Part shown: piece after piece, positions 1 to 4,297 of the stretch
Position numbering within the stretch: position 1 is the first letter of the stretch
How the letters are laid out: each line of letters starts with the position of its first letter
DNA from: a candidate division TA06 bacterium
GTDB taxonomy: Bacteria > Hydrothermota > DG-26 > E44-bin18 > JADFOU01
Assembly: GCA_022562655.1 (NCBI GenBank)
Contig: JADFOU010000154.1
Coordinates: 1 to 5,591, forward strand
Length of the DNA: 5,591 nt
Direction: 5' to 3'
The notes under the pieces: generated by a model
What the model was told of the DNA's origin: nothing
The model's input: the letters and a program-made list of their open reading frames with translations, nothing else
Databases searched by the model: none
Translations under genes and position numbers: made by a program

Positions 1-100
1 CGTGCTTATACACAGATGGAGAGAAAAAGAGGCAAGAGAGATGAAGTCAATTCAGAGGAATATCGATCGGAAAGGCGGGCTTGAAGCCCTGAGGGTTAAA
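1..100 (+). repeat. Partial tandem duplication, copy A
   Basis: This segment aligns with 213-326. Both begin with CGTG(C/T)TTATACA(C/T)AGATGGA and run through a purine-rich leader, an ATG and the first codons of the same gene. Copy A lacks 15 bases that copy B has just before GGTTAAA, an in-frame loss of five codons. Similarity stops after GGTTAAA, at 100 in copy A and 326 in copy B. Copy A touches the window edge, so its true left end is unknown and more copies could lie upstream. Confidence 0.75.
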
Positions 101-187
101 TTTACTAACTATCTATATTACATCAACTTACAGGAAGACTTAAGAAAAAAATCATGGAATTTCAGAAAATCTACGAAAAAATTATGA
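41..187 (+). pseudogene. Truncated paralogue of the downstream DUF6908-like gene
   Basis: From ATG 41 the frame reads MKSIQRNIDRKGGLEALR, which matches 14 of the first 18 residues of the intact neighbour at 252-674. It then misses five residues (the KENPI region) and rejoins at VK. After that it runs into unrelated A+T-rich, lysine- and tyrosine-rich sequence and stops at 185-187. A frame open from the edge (ATG at position 2) adds a short basic leader, but ATG 41 aligns with the neighbour's start and has AGAGG at 28-32 as a possible ribosome site. The product would have 48 residues against 140 for the neighbour, and it lacks the conserved body. I infer a decayed duplicate. A short peptide could still be made. 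Confidence 0.6.
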
Positions 188-207
188 AAAATACTGCTTA
201 TTGTTCT

Positions 208-223
208 AAAAGCGTGTTTATAC
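208..223 (+). repeat. Shared upstream motif, copy 2 (AAAAGCGTGTTTATAC)
   Basis: This 16-base motif lies 28 bases before the ATG at 252. It differs at one position from 719-734, and its last 11 bases differ at one position from bases 1-11 of the window. It ends in TTATAC, which resembles a -10 box, but no convincing -35 box stands 16-18 bases upstream. It may be a regulatory site or a by-product of the local duplication. Confidence 0.5.
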
Positions 224-251
224 ATAGATGGAGGAAGAAAGGAGAAAAAAA

Positions 252-674
252 ATGAAGACAATTCAGAGAAATATCGATCGGAACGGAGGGCTTGAATCCC
301 TGAAGGAAAACCCTATCAAGGTTAAAAACCCGCCTTTCATGGATCTGGTCATTGAATATGTTGGAGAGGGTCCAAGAGGCTTTCCAATGGTCTCCGTTGC
401 CCATTACGGCAGGCAGAATGGAGACCTGATGAGGGACCTAGATGTGGTGTTTGAAGTAGGAGATGCAGAATTCAGAGAAGATGCGTGGGGGCCGATCTCC
501 TTCCGAAATGACTACGCAAGGATTGATCAAGTGGCGGTGTTCAAGGATGAGAAGGGGCAAGTGATGATCAACCCTCAACTGGTTCTGAAGTTGAAAGACT
601 TTGCCCGGCTCTGGGATCGAAACTTGGAGGCTCAAGGGTTTGACAAAAAGGATGTGGAGGTAGAAAAGTTTTGA
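252..674 (+). CDS. DUF6908-like conserved hypothetical protein
   Basis: This encodes 140 residues of unknown function. The N-terminus (KTIQRNIDRNGGLESL), the segment with PFMDLVIEYVGEGPRG, the segment VSVAHYGRQNGDLMRD and the acidic stretch DVVFEV match what I remember of the uncharacterised DUF6908 family, so the family name is from memory and not from a search. There is no signal peptide or membrane segment, so it is probably cytoplasmic. The C-terminal third (FARLWDRNLEAQGF) looks helical. I chose ATG 252 because GGAG at 241-244 stands seven bases upstream. An upstream in-frame ATG at 228 would place that ribosome site inside the gene and add a low-complexity leader, MEEERRKK. A truncated copy lies just upstream. 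The neighbouring small Cys-rich gene at 748 is in the same direction but 73 bases away. I know of no catalytic motif in this family. Confidence 0.8.
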   Translation: MKTIQRNIDRNGGLESLKENPIKVKNPPFMDLVIEYVGEGPRGFPMVSVAHYGRQNGDLMRDLDVVFEVGDAEFREDAWGPISFRNDYARIDQVAVFKDEKGQVMINPQLVLKLKDFARLWDRNLEAQGFDKKDVEVEKF

Positions 675-718
675 TCGGTCATTTTGGGGATCAGCCAAGA
701 TTAGGTTTTTCGATAGGG

Positions 719-734
719 AAAAGCGTGCTTATAC
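719..734 (+). repeat. Shared upstream motif, copy 3 (AAAAGCGTGCTTATAC)
   Basis: This is the third occurrence of the motif seen at 208-223 and, cut by the window edge, at 1-11. Here it stands directly before the ribosome site GAGG (735-738) of the small gene at 748. If TTATAC served as a -10 box, transcription would start at or after that ribosome site, so a simple promoter reading fits poorly here. The part AAGCGTGCTT is a near-palindrome with AAGC/GCTT arms. Confidence 0.5.
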
Positions 735-747
735 GAGGTAAATGGGA

Positions 748-969
748 ATGAAGAAGAGCTGTCTGAAATGTATATTTTTGGGGATAAATCTCCAGGGTGA
801 TTGGGTCTGTGGGAAACAGATGGTCGCCCACTTCAAAAAGGCTTTGAAAAGCAAGACGATGGAAACGGACTGTCTTGCCTATGAGTTCGTGAAGGGAATG
901 ACTTTTTTGGATCGAGCGAGGAGAATGATCAAAGATGTTGCAAAATCAGGTAAGGAGAATGATGAGTAA
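748..969 (+). CDS. Small four-cysteine hypothetical protein
   Basis: This encodes 73 residues that I do not recognise. Four cysteines lie at residues 5, 8, 21 and 42 (a CxxC pair followed by two single Cys), a pattern that could bind zinc or an iron-sulphur cluster. The metal is inferred from spacing only. The C-terminal half is basic and probably helical (FLDRARRMIKDVAKSGKEN), and there is no signal peptide. ATG 748 is preferred over the in-frame ATG at 742 because GAGG at 735-738 is nine bases from 748 but only three from 742. The gene follows the DUF6908-like gene in the same direction after 73 bases. Its stop overlaps a second start signal at 962. An opposite-strand frame covers its 3' end (see rejected items). 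It is probably a real gene, because it has a ribosome site and an organised Cys pattern, but codon evidence is limited by its size. Confidence 0.6.
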   Translation: MKKSCLKCIFLGINLQGDWVCGKQMVAHFKKALKSKTMETDCLAYEFVKGMTFLDRARRMIKDVAKSGKENDE

Positions 970-988
970 GAAGAAGATTTTGGGGTAA
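962..988 (+). other. Orphan start: eight-codon reading frame, possible gene remnant
   Basis: AAGGAG at 952-957 is followed by ATG at 962, which overlaps the stop of the upstream gene in the typical coupled form ATGAGTAA. The frame reads MSKKKILG and then stops at 986-988. A good ribosome site plus a coupled overlap usually introduces a full gene, so I infer that a downstream partner was lost or truncated. It could also be chance, or a leader peptide. Confidence 0.3.
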
Positions 989-1036
989 AACCTATAATGT
1001 ACACTTTACATAGAGCAAGAAGGATTTCGATAAGCT

Positions 1037-1056
1037 GACATTTTCCATGTCTTTTT
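1037..1056 (+). terminator. Weak terminator-like hairpin
   Basis: GACAT (1037-1041) and ATGTC (1047-1051) can pair around a five-base loop and are followed by TTTTT at 1052-1056. The stem is only five base pairs and A+T-rich, so termination would be weak. It lies about 70 bases after the small Cys-rich gene, a plausible place for that transcript to end. The rest of 970-1140 shows no gene that I can support. Confidence 0.3.
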
Positions 1057-1140
1057 AAATCTTTCATTCTTGTAGTATACCTCCTTCTCCTCTATCACTT
1101 TCCTGTTGACAAAAACCCCATTTTGTGGCAAATTGAATTC

Positions 1141-1196
1141 AGACTTTAGACATTAGACTTAAGTCAATAGTCCAGAGTCCAAAGTCTATAGTCTAT
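1141..1196. repeat. Eight-unit 7-base repeat array upstream of tRNA-Phe
   Basis: Eight consecutive 7-base units lie in perfect register. The first three begin AGAC (1141, 1148, 1155). The next five begin AGTC (1162, 1169, 1176, 1183, 1190), and the remaining three bases vary. GACT in the left units is complementary to AGTC in the right units, so the array can fold into one long imperfect hairpin. It ends 13 bases before the tRNA. TATAGT at 1187-1192, inside the last two units, is one possible -10 box for the tRNA, without a convincing -35 partner. Confidence 0.85.
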
Positions 1197-1209
1197 TTTG
1201 ATAAAATCC

Positions 1210-1282
1210 GGCTGGGTAGCTCAGTTGGTAGAGCACTGGACTGAAAATCCAGGTGTCCGCAGTTCGATTCTGCGCCCAGCCA
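1210..1282 (+). tRNA. tRNA-Phe (anticodon GAA)
   Basis: A complete cloverleaf can be drawn. The acceptor stem is GGCTGGG (1210-1216) with CCCAGCC (1275-1281). The D stem is GCTC (1219-1222) with GAGC (1231-1234). The anticodon stem is CTGGA (1236-1240) with TCCAG (1248-1252), and its loop CTGAAAA places GAA at 1243-1245. The T stem is CGCAG (1258-1262) with CTGCG (1270-1274) around TTCGATT. All stems are perfectly paired. The discriminator base is A1282. The following bases are CCT, so a full CCA tail is not encoded and would be added after transcription. It decodes UUU and UUC. Repeat arrays lie on both sides, and no terminator separates it from the outer-membrane gene at 1349. Confidence 0.97.
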
Positions 1283-1290
1283 CCTTTAAG

Positions 1291-1332
1291 TCAGGGATCA
1301 GGGGGCAGCGGTAAGGGATAAGTGGTCAGTCA
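1291..1332. repeat. Degenerate 7-base repeats between tRNA-Phe and the OMP cluster
   Basis: Six 7-base units follow one another, starting at 1291, 1298, 1305, 1312, 1319 and 1326, on a loose (T/G)(C/A)AGNGN pattern (for example TCAGGGA, TCAGGGG, TAAGGGA). The array fills most of the 66-base gap between the tRNA and the start of the first beta-barrel gene and leaves little room for a promoter. The units differ in sequence from those at 1141-1196 but have the same period. Confidence 0.6.
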
Positions 1333-1348
1333 GACAAGGAGGGACAAG

Positions 1349-1927
1349 ATGAAAAGAATCATCATCTCAATTGTAATTTTCTTGCTTTCGATTGCGATCG
1401 GGGAGGCGGGTGAGATAGATGGGAAATGGGGATTGGGAGTCGGAATCTATGGTCGCTCCACCAGTCCCAATATCTCGGTGATGAGAGGGATTTCCAATCG
1501 GACGGCTCTTTTGGGTTCTGTAAATCTCGGTTTTAACCGGAGTGCTTACAGGTCTGAGAGAGACTCTACAGAGGTGCAAGAGGATACCCGGTGGTATACT
1601 TCTGCTGGGATTAGCGGGGAATGGAGAAGATATACCAGAGCCGGAAAGACGATCTCTCCTTATTTTGGGCTGGGACCCTCTTTCGGTTATTCCATTTCAG
1701 AGAGTTCTCGTTCCGATCGCACTTCGTGGCAGACAGGCTTTGGGTTCAGTTTTGGTGCCGAATATTTTGTCAACGAGCATCTAACGCTTTCCACCCATCT
1801 GCCCGTTTTGAGATATACCTTTAGAAAAAGTCGGAGCAAACATGGCAGTGATACTGAGTATCGAGATACATCACACCAAGTGAGTTTCGCACTCAACCCC
1901 TCCCTCATTGTCCGCCTCTATTTTTGA
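1349..1927 (+). CDS. Outer-membrane beta-barrel protein, tandem copy 1
   Basis: This encodes 192 residues. Residues 1-18 or so form a signal peptide: MKR, then a hydrophobic core (IIISIVIFLLSIAI), then a small-residue site around GEAG. The mature part alternates polar and aromatic/aliphatic residues (KWGLGVGIYG, ISPYFGLGPSFGYS, WQTGFGFSFGAEYF). It ends in LIVRLYF, with the terminal Phe and alternating hydrophobics expected of a BAM-recognised barrel strand. I infer a small barrel of about eight strands in the outer membrane; its ligand or role is unknown. ATG 1349 is chosen because AAGGAGGG (1336-1343) stands five bases upstream. An upstream GTG at 1322 would put charged residues ahead of the signal peptide. 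The protein is clearly paralogous to the next gene, sharing GEAGEI(D/K)GKWGLGV, GEWRRYTR and ISPYFG(L/M)GPSFG. It has a longer loop near residue 60, rich in Arg, Asp and Glu. The gene is first in a three-gene cluster. Confidence 0.85.
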   Translation: MKRIIISIVIFLLSIAIGEAGEIDGKWGLGVGIYGRSTSPNISVMRGISNRTALLGSVNLGFNRSAYRSERDSTEVQEDTRWYTSAGISGEWRRYTRAGKTISPYFGLGPSFGYSISESSRSDRTSWQTGFGFSFGAEYFVNEHLTLSTHLPVLRYTFRKSRSKHGSDTEYRDTSHQVSFALNPSLIVRLYF

Positions 1928-1929
1928 AG

Positions 1930-2481
1930 ATGAAAAGAACCATACTCTTTTTTACGATTATTGGGCTCATCGGAGTCAGAGGGGAGGCGGGAGAGATTAA
2001 GGGGAAGTGGGGTTTGGGAGTAAGGGTCGTTCCTATTTCATATTCATCTACAATCTCTGTTTTGAGAGGGATCTCCAGTCGAACAGCTCTTTTAGGTTTG
2101 ATCTCTTTCAGTATTCATCATAGAGATATTAATTCTTACTGGTATAGTACAATTTCCACTGGCATAGGTGGAGAATGGAGAAGATATACAAGACCTGAAA
2201 ATAGGATTTCTCCTTATTTTGGTATGGGACCCTCTTTTGGACTAACCCGTTCAAGGAGTTCGTCTTTCAATCGACTCGAATGGAATGCTGGTTTAGGATT
2301 CAATTTTGGAGCCGAATATCATGTTAATGAATATTTGAGTCTCTCTTCTCACCTACCCCTGTTGGGATATACTTTTACAAATGGAAAGATTGAATATAGC
2401 AACGGCGATGAAGATCGAGAAAAGCTACATGATTTTCACTTCTTAATAAATCCCTCCCTCATTTTTCGCCTCTATTTCTAA
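1930..2481 (+). CDS. Outer-membrane beta-barrel protein, tandem copy 2
   Basis: This encodes 183 residues and is a paralogue of the preceding gene, identical at roughly half the positions by eye. It has a signal peptide (MKRTILFFTIIGLIGVRGEAG), an alternating-strand body and the C-terminal barrel signal LIFRLYF. The regions best kept between the copies are the first strand, the RGIS(N/S)RTALLG segment, GEWRRYTR, ISPYFG, FGAEY and the final strand, while the surface-loop candidates differ. ATG 1930 begins two bases after the previous stop and no Shine-Dalgarno sequence is visible, so translation probably depends on coupling. An in-frame TTG at 1924 overlaps the upstream stop and is a less likely start. 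The gene looks more A+T-rich than copy 1, which suggests drift or a different origin after duplication. Confidence 0.85.
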   Translation: MKRTILFFTIIGLIGVRGEAGEIKGKWGLGVRVVPISYSSTISVLRGISSRTALLGLISFSIHHRDINSYWYSTISTGIGGEWRRYTRPENRISPYFGMGPSFGLTRSRSSSFNRLEWNAGLGFNFGAEYHVNEYLSLSSHLPLLGYTFTNGKIEYSNGDEDREKLHDFHFLINPSLIFRLYF

Positions 2482-2484
2482 AAG

Positions 2485-3060
2485 ATGAAAACCCAGATCG
2501 GAAAAACCACCCTCTCCCTCATTCAAGGGGATATTACGCAGCAAGATACGGAAGCAATCGTCAATGCCGCCAACACTACCCTTTTAGGGGGAGGAGGGGT
2601 GGATGGGGCGATCCACAGAACGGGAGGTCCTGTAATCTTAGAGGAGTGCAAGAAAATCCGTGCGAAACAGGGAGGCTGTCCAACAGGAGAGGCAGTGATC
2701 ACTACCGCTGGCAACCTGAAGGCGAAGTGGGTCATCCATACCGTCGGACCCGTCTGGTCTGGTCGAAGACCCGACCCTGCGGAAGGAAAATACCGAGAAG
2801 ATGACCTCCTCCGAAACGCCTATCAGAATAGCCTTCGTTTGGCTCAAGAGAAAGGCATCCACTCCCTCTCTTTCCCATCCATCAGCACCGGGGCTTACCG
2901 CTTCCCCATTGAACGAGCGGCTCGGATCGCCCTCTCCACGGTTAAAGATTTCGTCAATCATCACACATTCGATGAGGTCCAATTTGTCCTATTTTCTGAG
3001 AAGGATCTGAATGTTTACGAAGAGGCGTGGGAAGAGTTGGGATCCGAAATTGGAAATTAG
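2485..3060 (+). CDS. Macro-domain protein, MacroD/YmdB type (ADP-ribose binding or deacetylating)
   Basis: This encodes 191 residues, almost entirely one macro domain. Diagnostic motifs are visible: GDIT (residues 15-18), IVNAAN (25-30), GGGGVDGAIH (35-44), CPTGEAVIT (65-73), WVIHTVGPVW (82-91) and the loop ISTGAYRFP (133-141). Asn30 and Asp40 correspond to residues used in the MacroD class, which hydrolyses O-acetyl-ADP-ribose and removes mono-ADP-ribose from proteins. The activity here is inferred from the family. There is no signal peptide, so the protein is cytoplasmic, unlike its two barrel neighbours. ATG 2485 lies three bases after the previous stop, with no clear ribosome site, so coupling is likely. 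The last residues (EIGN) and the stop codon are encoded by a 7-base repeat array that continues downstream, so the original C-terminus may have been altered. Confidence 0.95.
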   Translation: MKTQIGKTTLSLIQGDITQQDTEAIVNAANTTLLGGGGVDGAIHRTGGPVILEECKKIRAKQGGCPTGEAVITTAGNLKAKWVIHTVGPVWSGRRPDPAEGKYREDDLLRNAYQNSLRLAQEKGIHSLSFPSISTGAYRFPIERAARIALSTVKDFVNHHTFDEVQFVLFSEKDLNVYEEAWEELGSEIGN

Positions 3061-3107
3061 TTGTAGGAGAATAGAAATTAGTAATGGAATTTAGAAAGTA
3101 GGAAGAA
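3046..3107. repeat. 7-base repeat array overlapping the macro gene stop codon
   Basis: Units start at 3046 (GAAATTG), 3053 (GAAATTA), 3060, 3067 and 3074 (GAAATTA) in register. After one shortened unit, more follow at 3087 (GAATTTA), 3094 (GAAAGTA) and 3101. The macro gene's stop, TAG 3058-3060, falls inside it. This is the third spacer array with a 7-base period in the window, and its unit sequence is again different. Confidence 0.7.
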
Positions 3108-3181
3108 TAAAAAACCATTTTTCTCTTTTTTAATTTCAATGGCCAGTTAGTAAAATCCAATAATGAATTTCTAAGATTTTC

Positions 3182-3206
3182 AGCGGACAGGAGGGTGTCC
3201 GCTTTT
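3182..3206 (+). terminator. Hairpin with T-run after the three-gene cluster
   Basis: AGCGGACA (3182-3189) pairs perfectly with TGTCCGCT (3196-3203) around the six-base loop GGAGGG, and T residues continue to 3206. This fits an intrinsic terminator for the cluster ending at 3060. The GCGGAC/GTCCGC core recurs at 3420-3441 and 4228-4244, so the hairpin may also be a member of a dispersed palindromic repeat. The loop contains the only good ribosome-site sequence near the next gene, too far (about 23 bases) from its ATG. Confidence 0.6.
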
Positions 3207-3217
3207 ACTGTCTCTGT

Positions 3218-4228
3218 ATGAAAAAAGGTCAGAAGATTAAACGAATTCATCGGATTAAATCCGCTAAATCCGCTGACAAAAAGAAAGTTGCTATCATCGG
3301 AGCAGGAAGGGTAGGAACGGCTTTAGGGCTTGCCCTCAAGGAGAAGGGCTATCCCATTGTCGGTGTAGCCAGCAGAACCCTCCAGAGCGCCCGGAGAGGG
3401 GCGAGACTTCTAAAGAAAAGGGCGGACATGAAGGTCCGCCCCTACATTCAATCTCCCCTCTTTACCACGAAGGTCTCAGAAGCCGTTCGAGATGCTCAGA
3501 TCGTCTTCATTACCACCCCGGAACGGGAGATCAAAAAAGTCGTAAAGGAATTGGCCCTTGGAAAGCGGAACTTGAGAGAAACCCTTGTAATCCATACGAG
3601 TGGAGCCTTAGGGGTCGAGGTCCTCAACCCTCTAAAAAAGGTAGGGATGCCCCTACTCCTTGCGATGCACCCGATTCAAACATTCAGCAATCAGCGATCA
3701 GCGATCAGCAATCAGCAACTCAAAGGATGTTATTTCGGTTTGGAAGGAGAGGGAAAAGCCGTAAGGCTGGGAAAGAAAATCGTGAAGGATCTGGGTGGGA
3801 TACCCATCGTTATTCCAAAAGAGAGTCGGGTTCTCTACCACACCAGTGCATCCATTGCCTCCAATTACCTCGTCACCCTCATCGACCTCGCCCTCAGGGC
3901 CTATGAAGAGATCGGAATTCCTCAGAAGAAAGGATTCAAAATGCTTCTTCCCTTGATCCAAGGAACTCTTGAAAACATTGAAATCCTCGGAATCCCTGGA
4001 GCCCTTACCGGACCTATTGAGAGGGGTGAGGTAGAGATCTTGAGTCGTCAGTTGAACGCCCTAAAAAAAGTAGGGGCATCCCGCCATGGCGGGAGCGTGT
4101 CCCTACCCCTCTTTATTGAGTTAGGGAGACGCACCCTGAAGTTGACAAAGTTGAAAGGGGGACTTTCATCGAAAGCGGAAAGGGAGATAGGGAGATTGTT
4201 AAAGAATCAATTTAAATTGAAAAATTAG
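3218..4228 (+). CDS. Rossmann-like/DUF2520 oxidoreductase-like protein
   Basis: This encodes 336 residues. Residues 22-34 form the nucleotide-binding strand and loop (KKVAIIGAGRVGT, GxGxxG at 28-33). A Rossmann domain follows, with GVASR at 49-53 and a TTPEREI segment. HPIQTF (151-156), YHTSASIASNYLVTL and LTGPIERGEVE mark the helical DUF2520 half. The family resembles NADP-dependent dehydrogenases such as ketopantoate reductase and 6-phosphogluconate dehydrogenase, but I know of no settled substrate. Members I remember are somewhat under 300 residues, and the extra length here coincides with repeats inside the frame: a 9-base tandem at 3256-3273, palindromes at 3420-3445 and 4070-4106, and a 7-base array at 3684-3718. 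The frame stays open through all of them. ATG 3218 is the only standard in-frame start before the Rossmann strand, although it has no ribosome site. The true N-terminus is therefore uncertain. Confidence 0.9.
   Translation: MKKGQKIKRIHRIKSAKSADKKKVAIIGAGRVGTALGLALKEKGYPIVGVASRTLQSARRGARLLKKRADMKVRPYIQSPLFTTKVSEAVRDAQIVFITTPEREIKKVVKELALGKRNLRETLVIHTSGALGVEVLNPLKKVGMPLLLAMHPIQTFSNQRSAISNQQLKGCYFGLEGEGKAVRLGKKIVKDLGGIPIVIPKESRVLYHTSASIASNYLVTLIDLALRAYEEIGIPQKKGFKMLLPLIQGTLENIEILGIPGALTGPIERGEVEILSRQLNALKKVGASRHGGSVSLPLFIELGRRTLKLTKLKGGLSSKAEREIGRLLKNQFKLKN
3256..3273. repeat. 9-base tandem repeat (TAAATCCGC x2) in the start of the DUF2520 gene
   Basis: TAAATCCGC occurs twice in a row and encodes KSA-KSA within residues 14-19. 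A related stretch, GAATCCGCTTAATCC, lies in the non-coding spacer at 4472-4486. The N-terminal extension of the protein therefore looks built from spacer-type repeat sequence. Confidence 0.6.
3420..3445. repeat. GCGGAC palindrome with CCCCTAC tail inside the DUF2520 gene
   Basis: GGGCGGAC (3420-3427) is the exact reverse complement of GTCCGCCC (3434-3441), with a six-base loop. The right arm runs on to CCCCTAC (3439-3445). It encodes residues 68-76 (RADMKVRPY), between the second Rossmann strand and the following helix, where family members usually have a much shorter link. It shares its GCGGAC core with 3182-3203 and 4228-4244, and its GCCCCTAC end with 3650-3656. Confidence 0.7.
3641..3656. 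repeat. Small GTAGGG/CCCTAC hairpin in the DUF2520 gene
   Basis: GTAGGG (3641-3646) and CCCTAC (3651-3656) pair around four bases. The 13 bases GGGATGCCCCTAC are the exact reverse complement of GTAGGGGCATCCC at 4070-4082, so the two sites are inverted copies of one element or strikingly convergent. It encodes residues 142-147 (VGMPLL), which are not unusual for the family here, so this one may be ordinary coding sequence. Confidence 0.4.
3684..3718. repeat. Five-unit 7-base repeat array (TCAGC(A/G)A) inside the DUF2520 gene
   Basis: Five units, TCAGCAA or TCAGCGA, start at 3684, 3691, 3698, 3705 and 3712 without interruption. In frame they give a seven-residue pattern, SNQRSAI followed by SNQQ, directly after the conserved HPIQTF motif and before the LKGCYFGLEG strand. 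Spacers elsewhere in the window carry arrays of the same period, so this looks like spacer-type repeat DNA now serving as a protein loop. Confidence 0.85.
4070..4106. repeat. Nested palindrome GTAGGG...CCCTAC inside the DUF2520 gene
   Basis: TCCCGCCATGGCGGGA (4079-4094) is a perfect 16-base palindrome. It is enclosed by an outer pair, GTAGGG (4070-4075) and CCCTAC (4101-4106). In frame it encodes residues 285-297, a Gly/Ser/Arg-rich stretch (VGASRHGGSVSLP) between two C-terminal helices of the DUF2520 domain. The architecture matches REP-like palindromic elements. Confidence 0.75.
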
Positions 4229-4249
4229 TCCGCCTCAGGCGGACATTTT
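4228..4249 (+). terminator. Hairpin at the end of the DUF2520 gene
   Basis: GTCCGCC (4228-4234) pairs perfectly with GGCGGAC (4238-4244) around TCA, followed by ATTTT. An A-rich run precedes it, so on the other strand it could also stop transcription arriving from argS. Its first base is the last base of the TAG stop codon. It shares the GCGGAC core with two other palindromes in the window. Confidence 0.6.
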
Positions 4250-4297
4250 CACTATAAAGGACAATAGAACACGGATGATGCTGATAAAAGATTAGTA

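Noticed and set aside
154..255. 33-codon frame starting MEFQKIYEKIMK between the truncated and intact DUF6908-like copies
   Set aside because: It has no suitably placed ribosome site and ends within the next gene's start codon. It is lysine-rich and probably chance in A+T-rich sequence.
879..1067. Minus-strand 62-residue frame with AAGGAGG (1080-1086) before its ATG at 1067
   Set aside because: It overlaps the 3' end of the Cys-rich gene, the ribosome-site spacing of 12 bases is long, and the product looks like random hydrophobic antisense translation. It is kept only as a weak possibility.
1106..1134. TTGACA at 1106-1111 as the -35 box of a tRNA-Phe promoter
   Set aside because: At 17-base spacing the -10 position reads CAAATT, which matches only three of six consensus bases, and about 75 bases of repeat array would lie between it and the tRNA.
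1210..1282. tRNA-Phe as an integration site of a mobile island
   Set aside because: I found no second copy of the tRNA 3' end and no integrase in the window.
1141..1332. CRISPR array around the tRNA gene
   Set aside because: The units are 7 bases, contiguous and degenerate, with no unique spacers of 25-40 bases and no cas genes.
2638..2982. 114-residue minus-strand frame opposite the macro-domain gene
   Set aside because: It is an antisense shadow of a gene with diagnostic macro-domain motifs; its composition is not protein-like and no start signal is seen.
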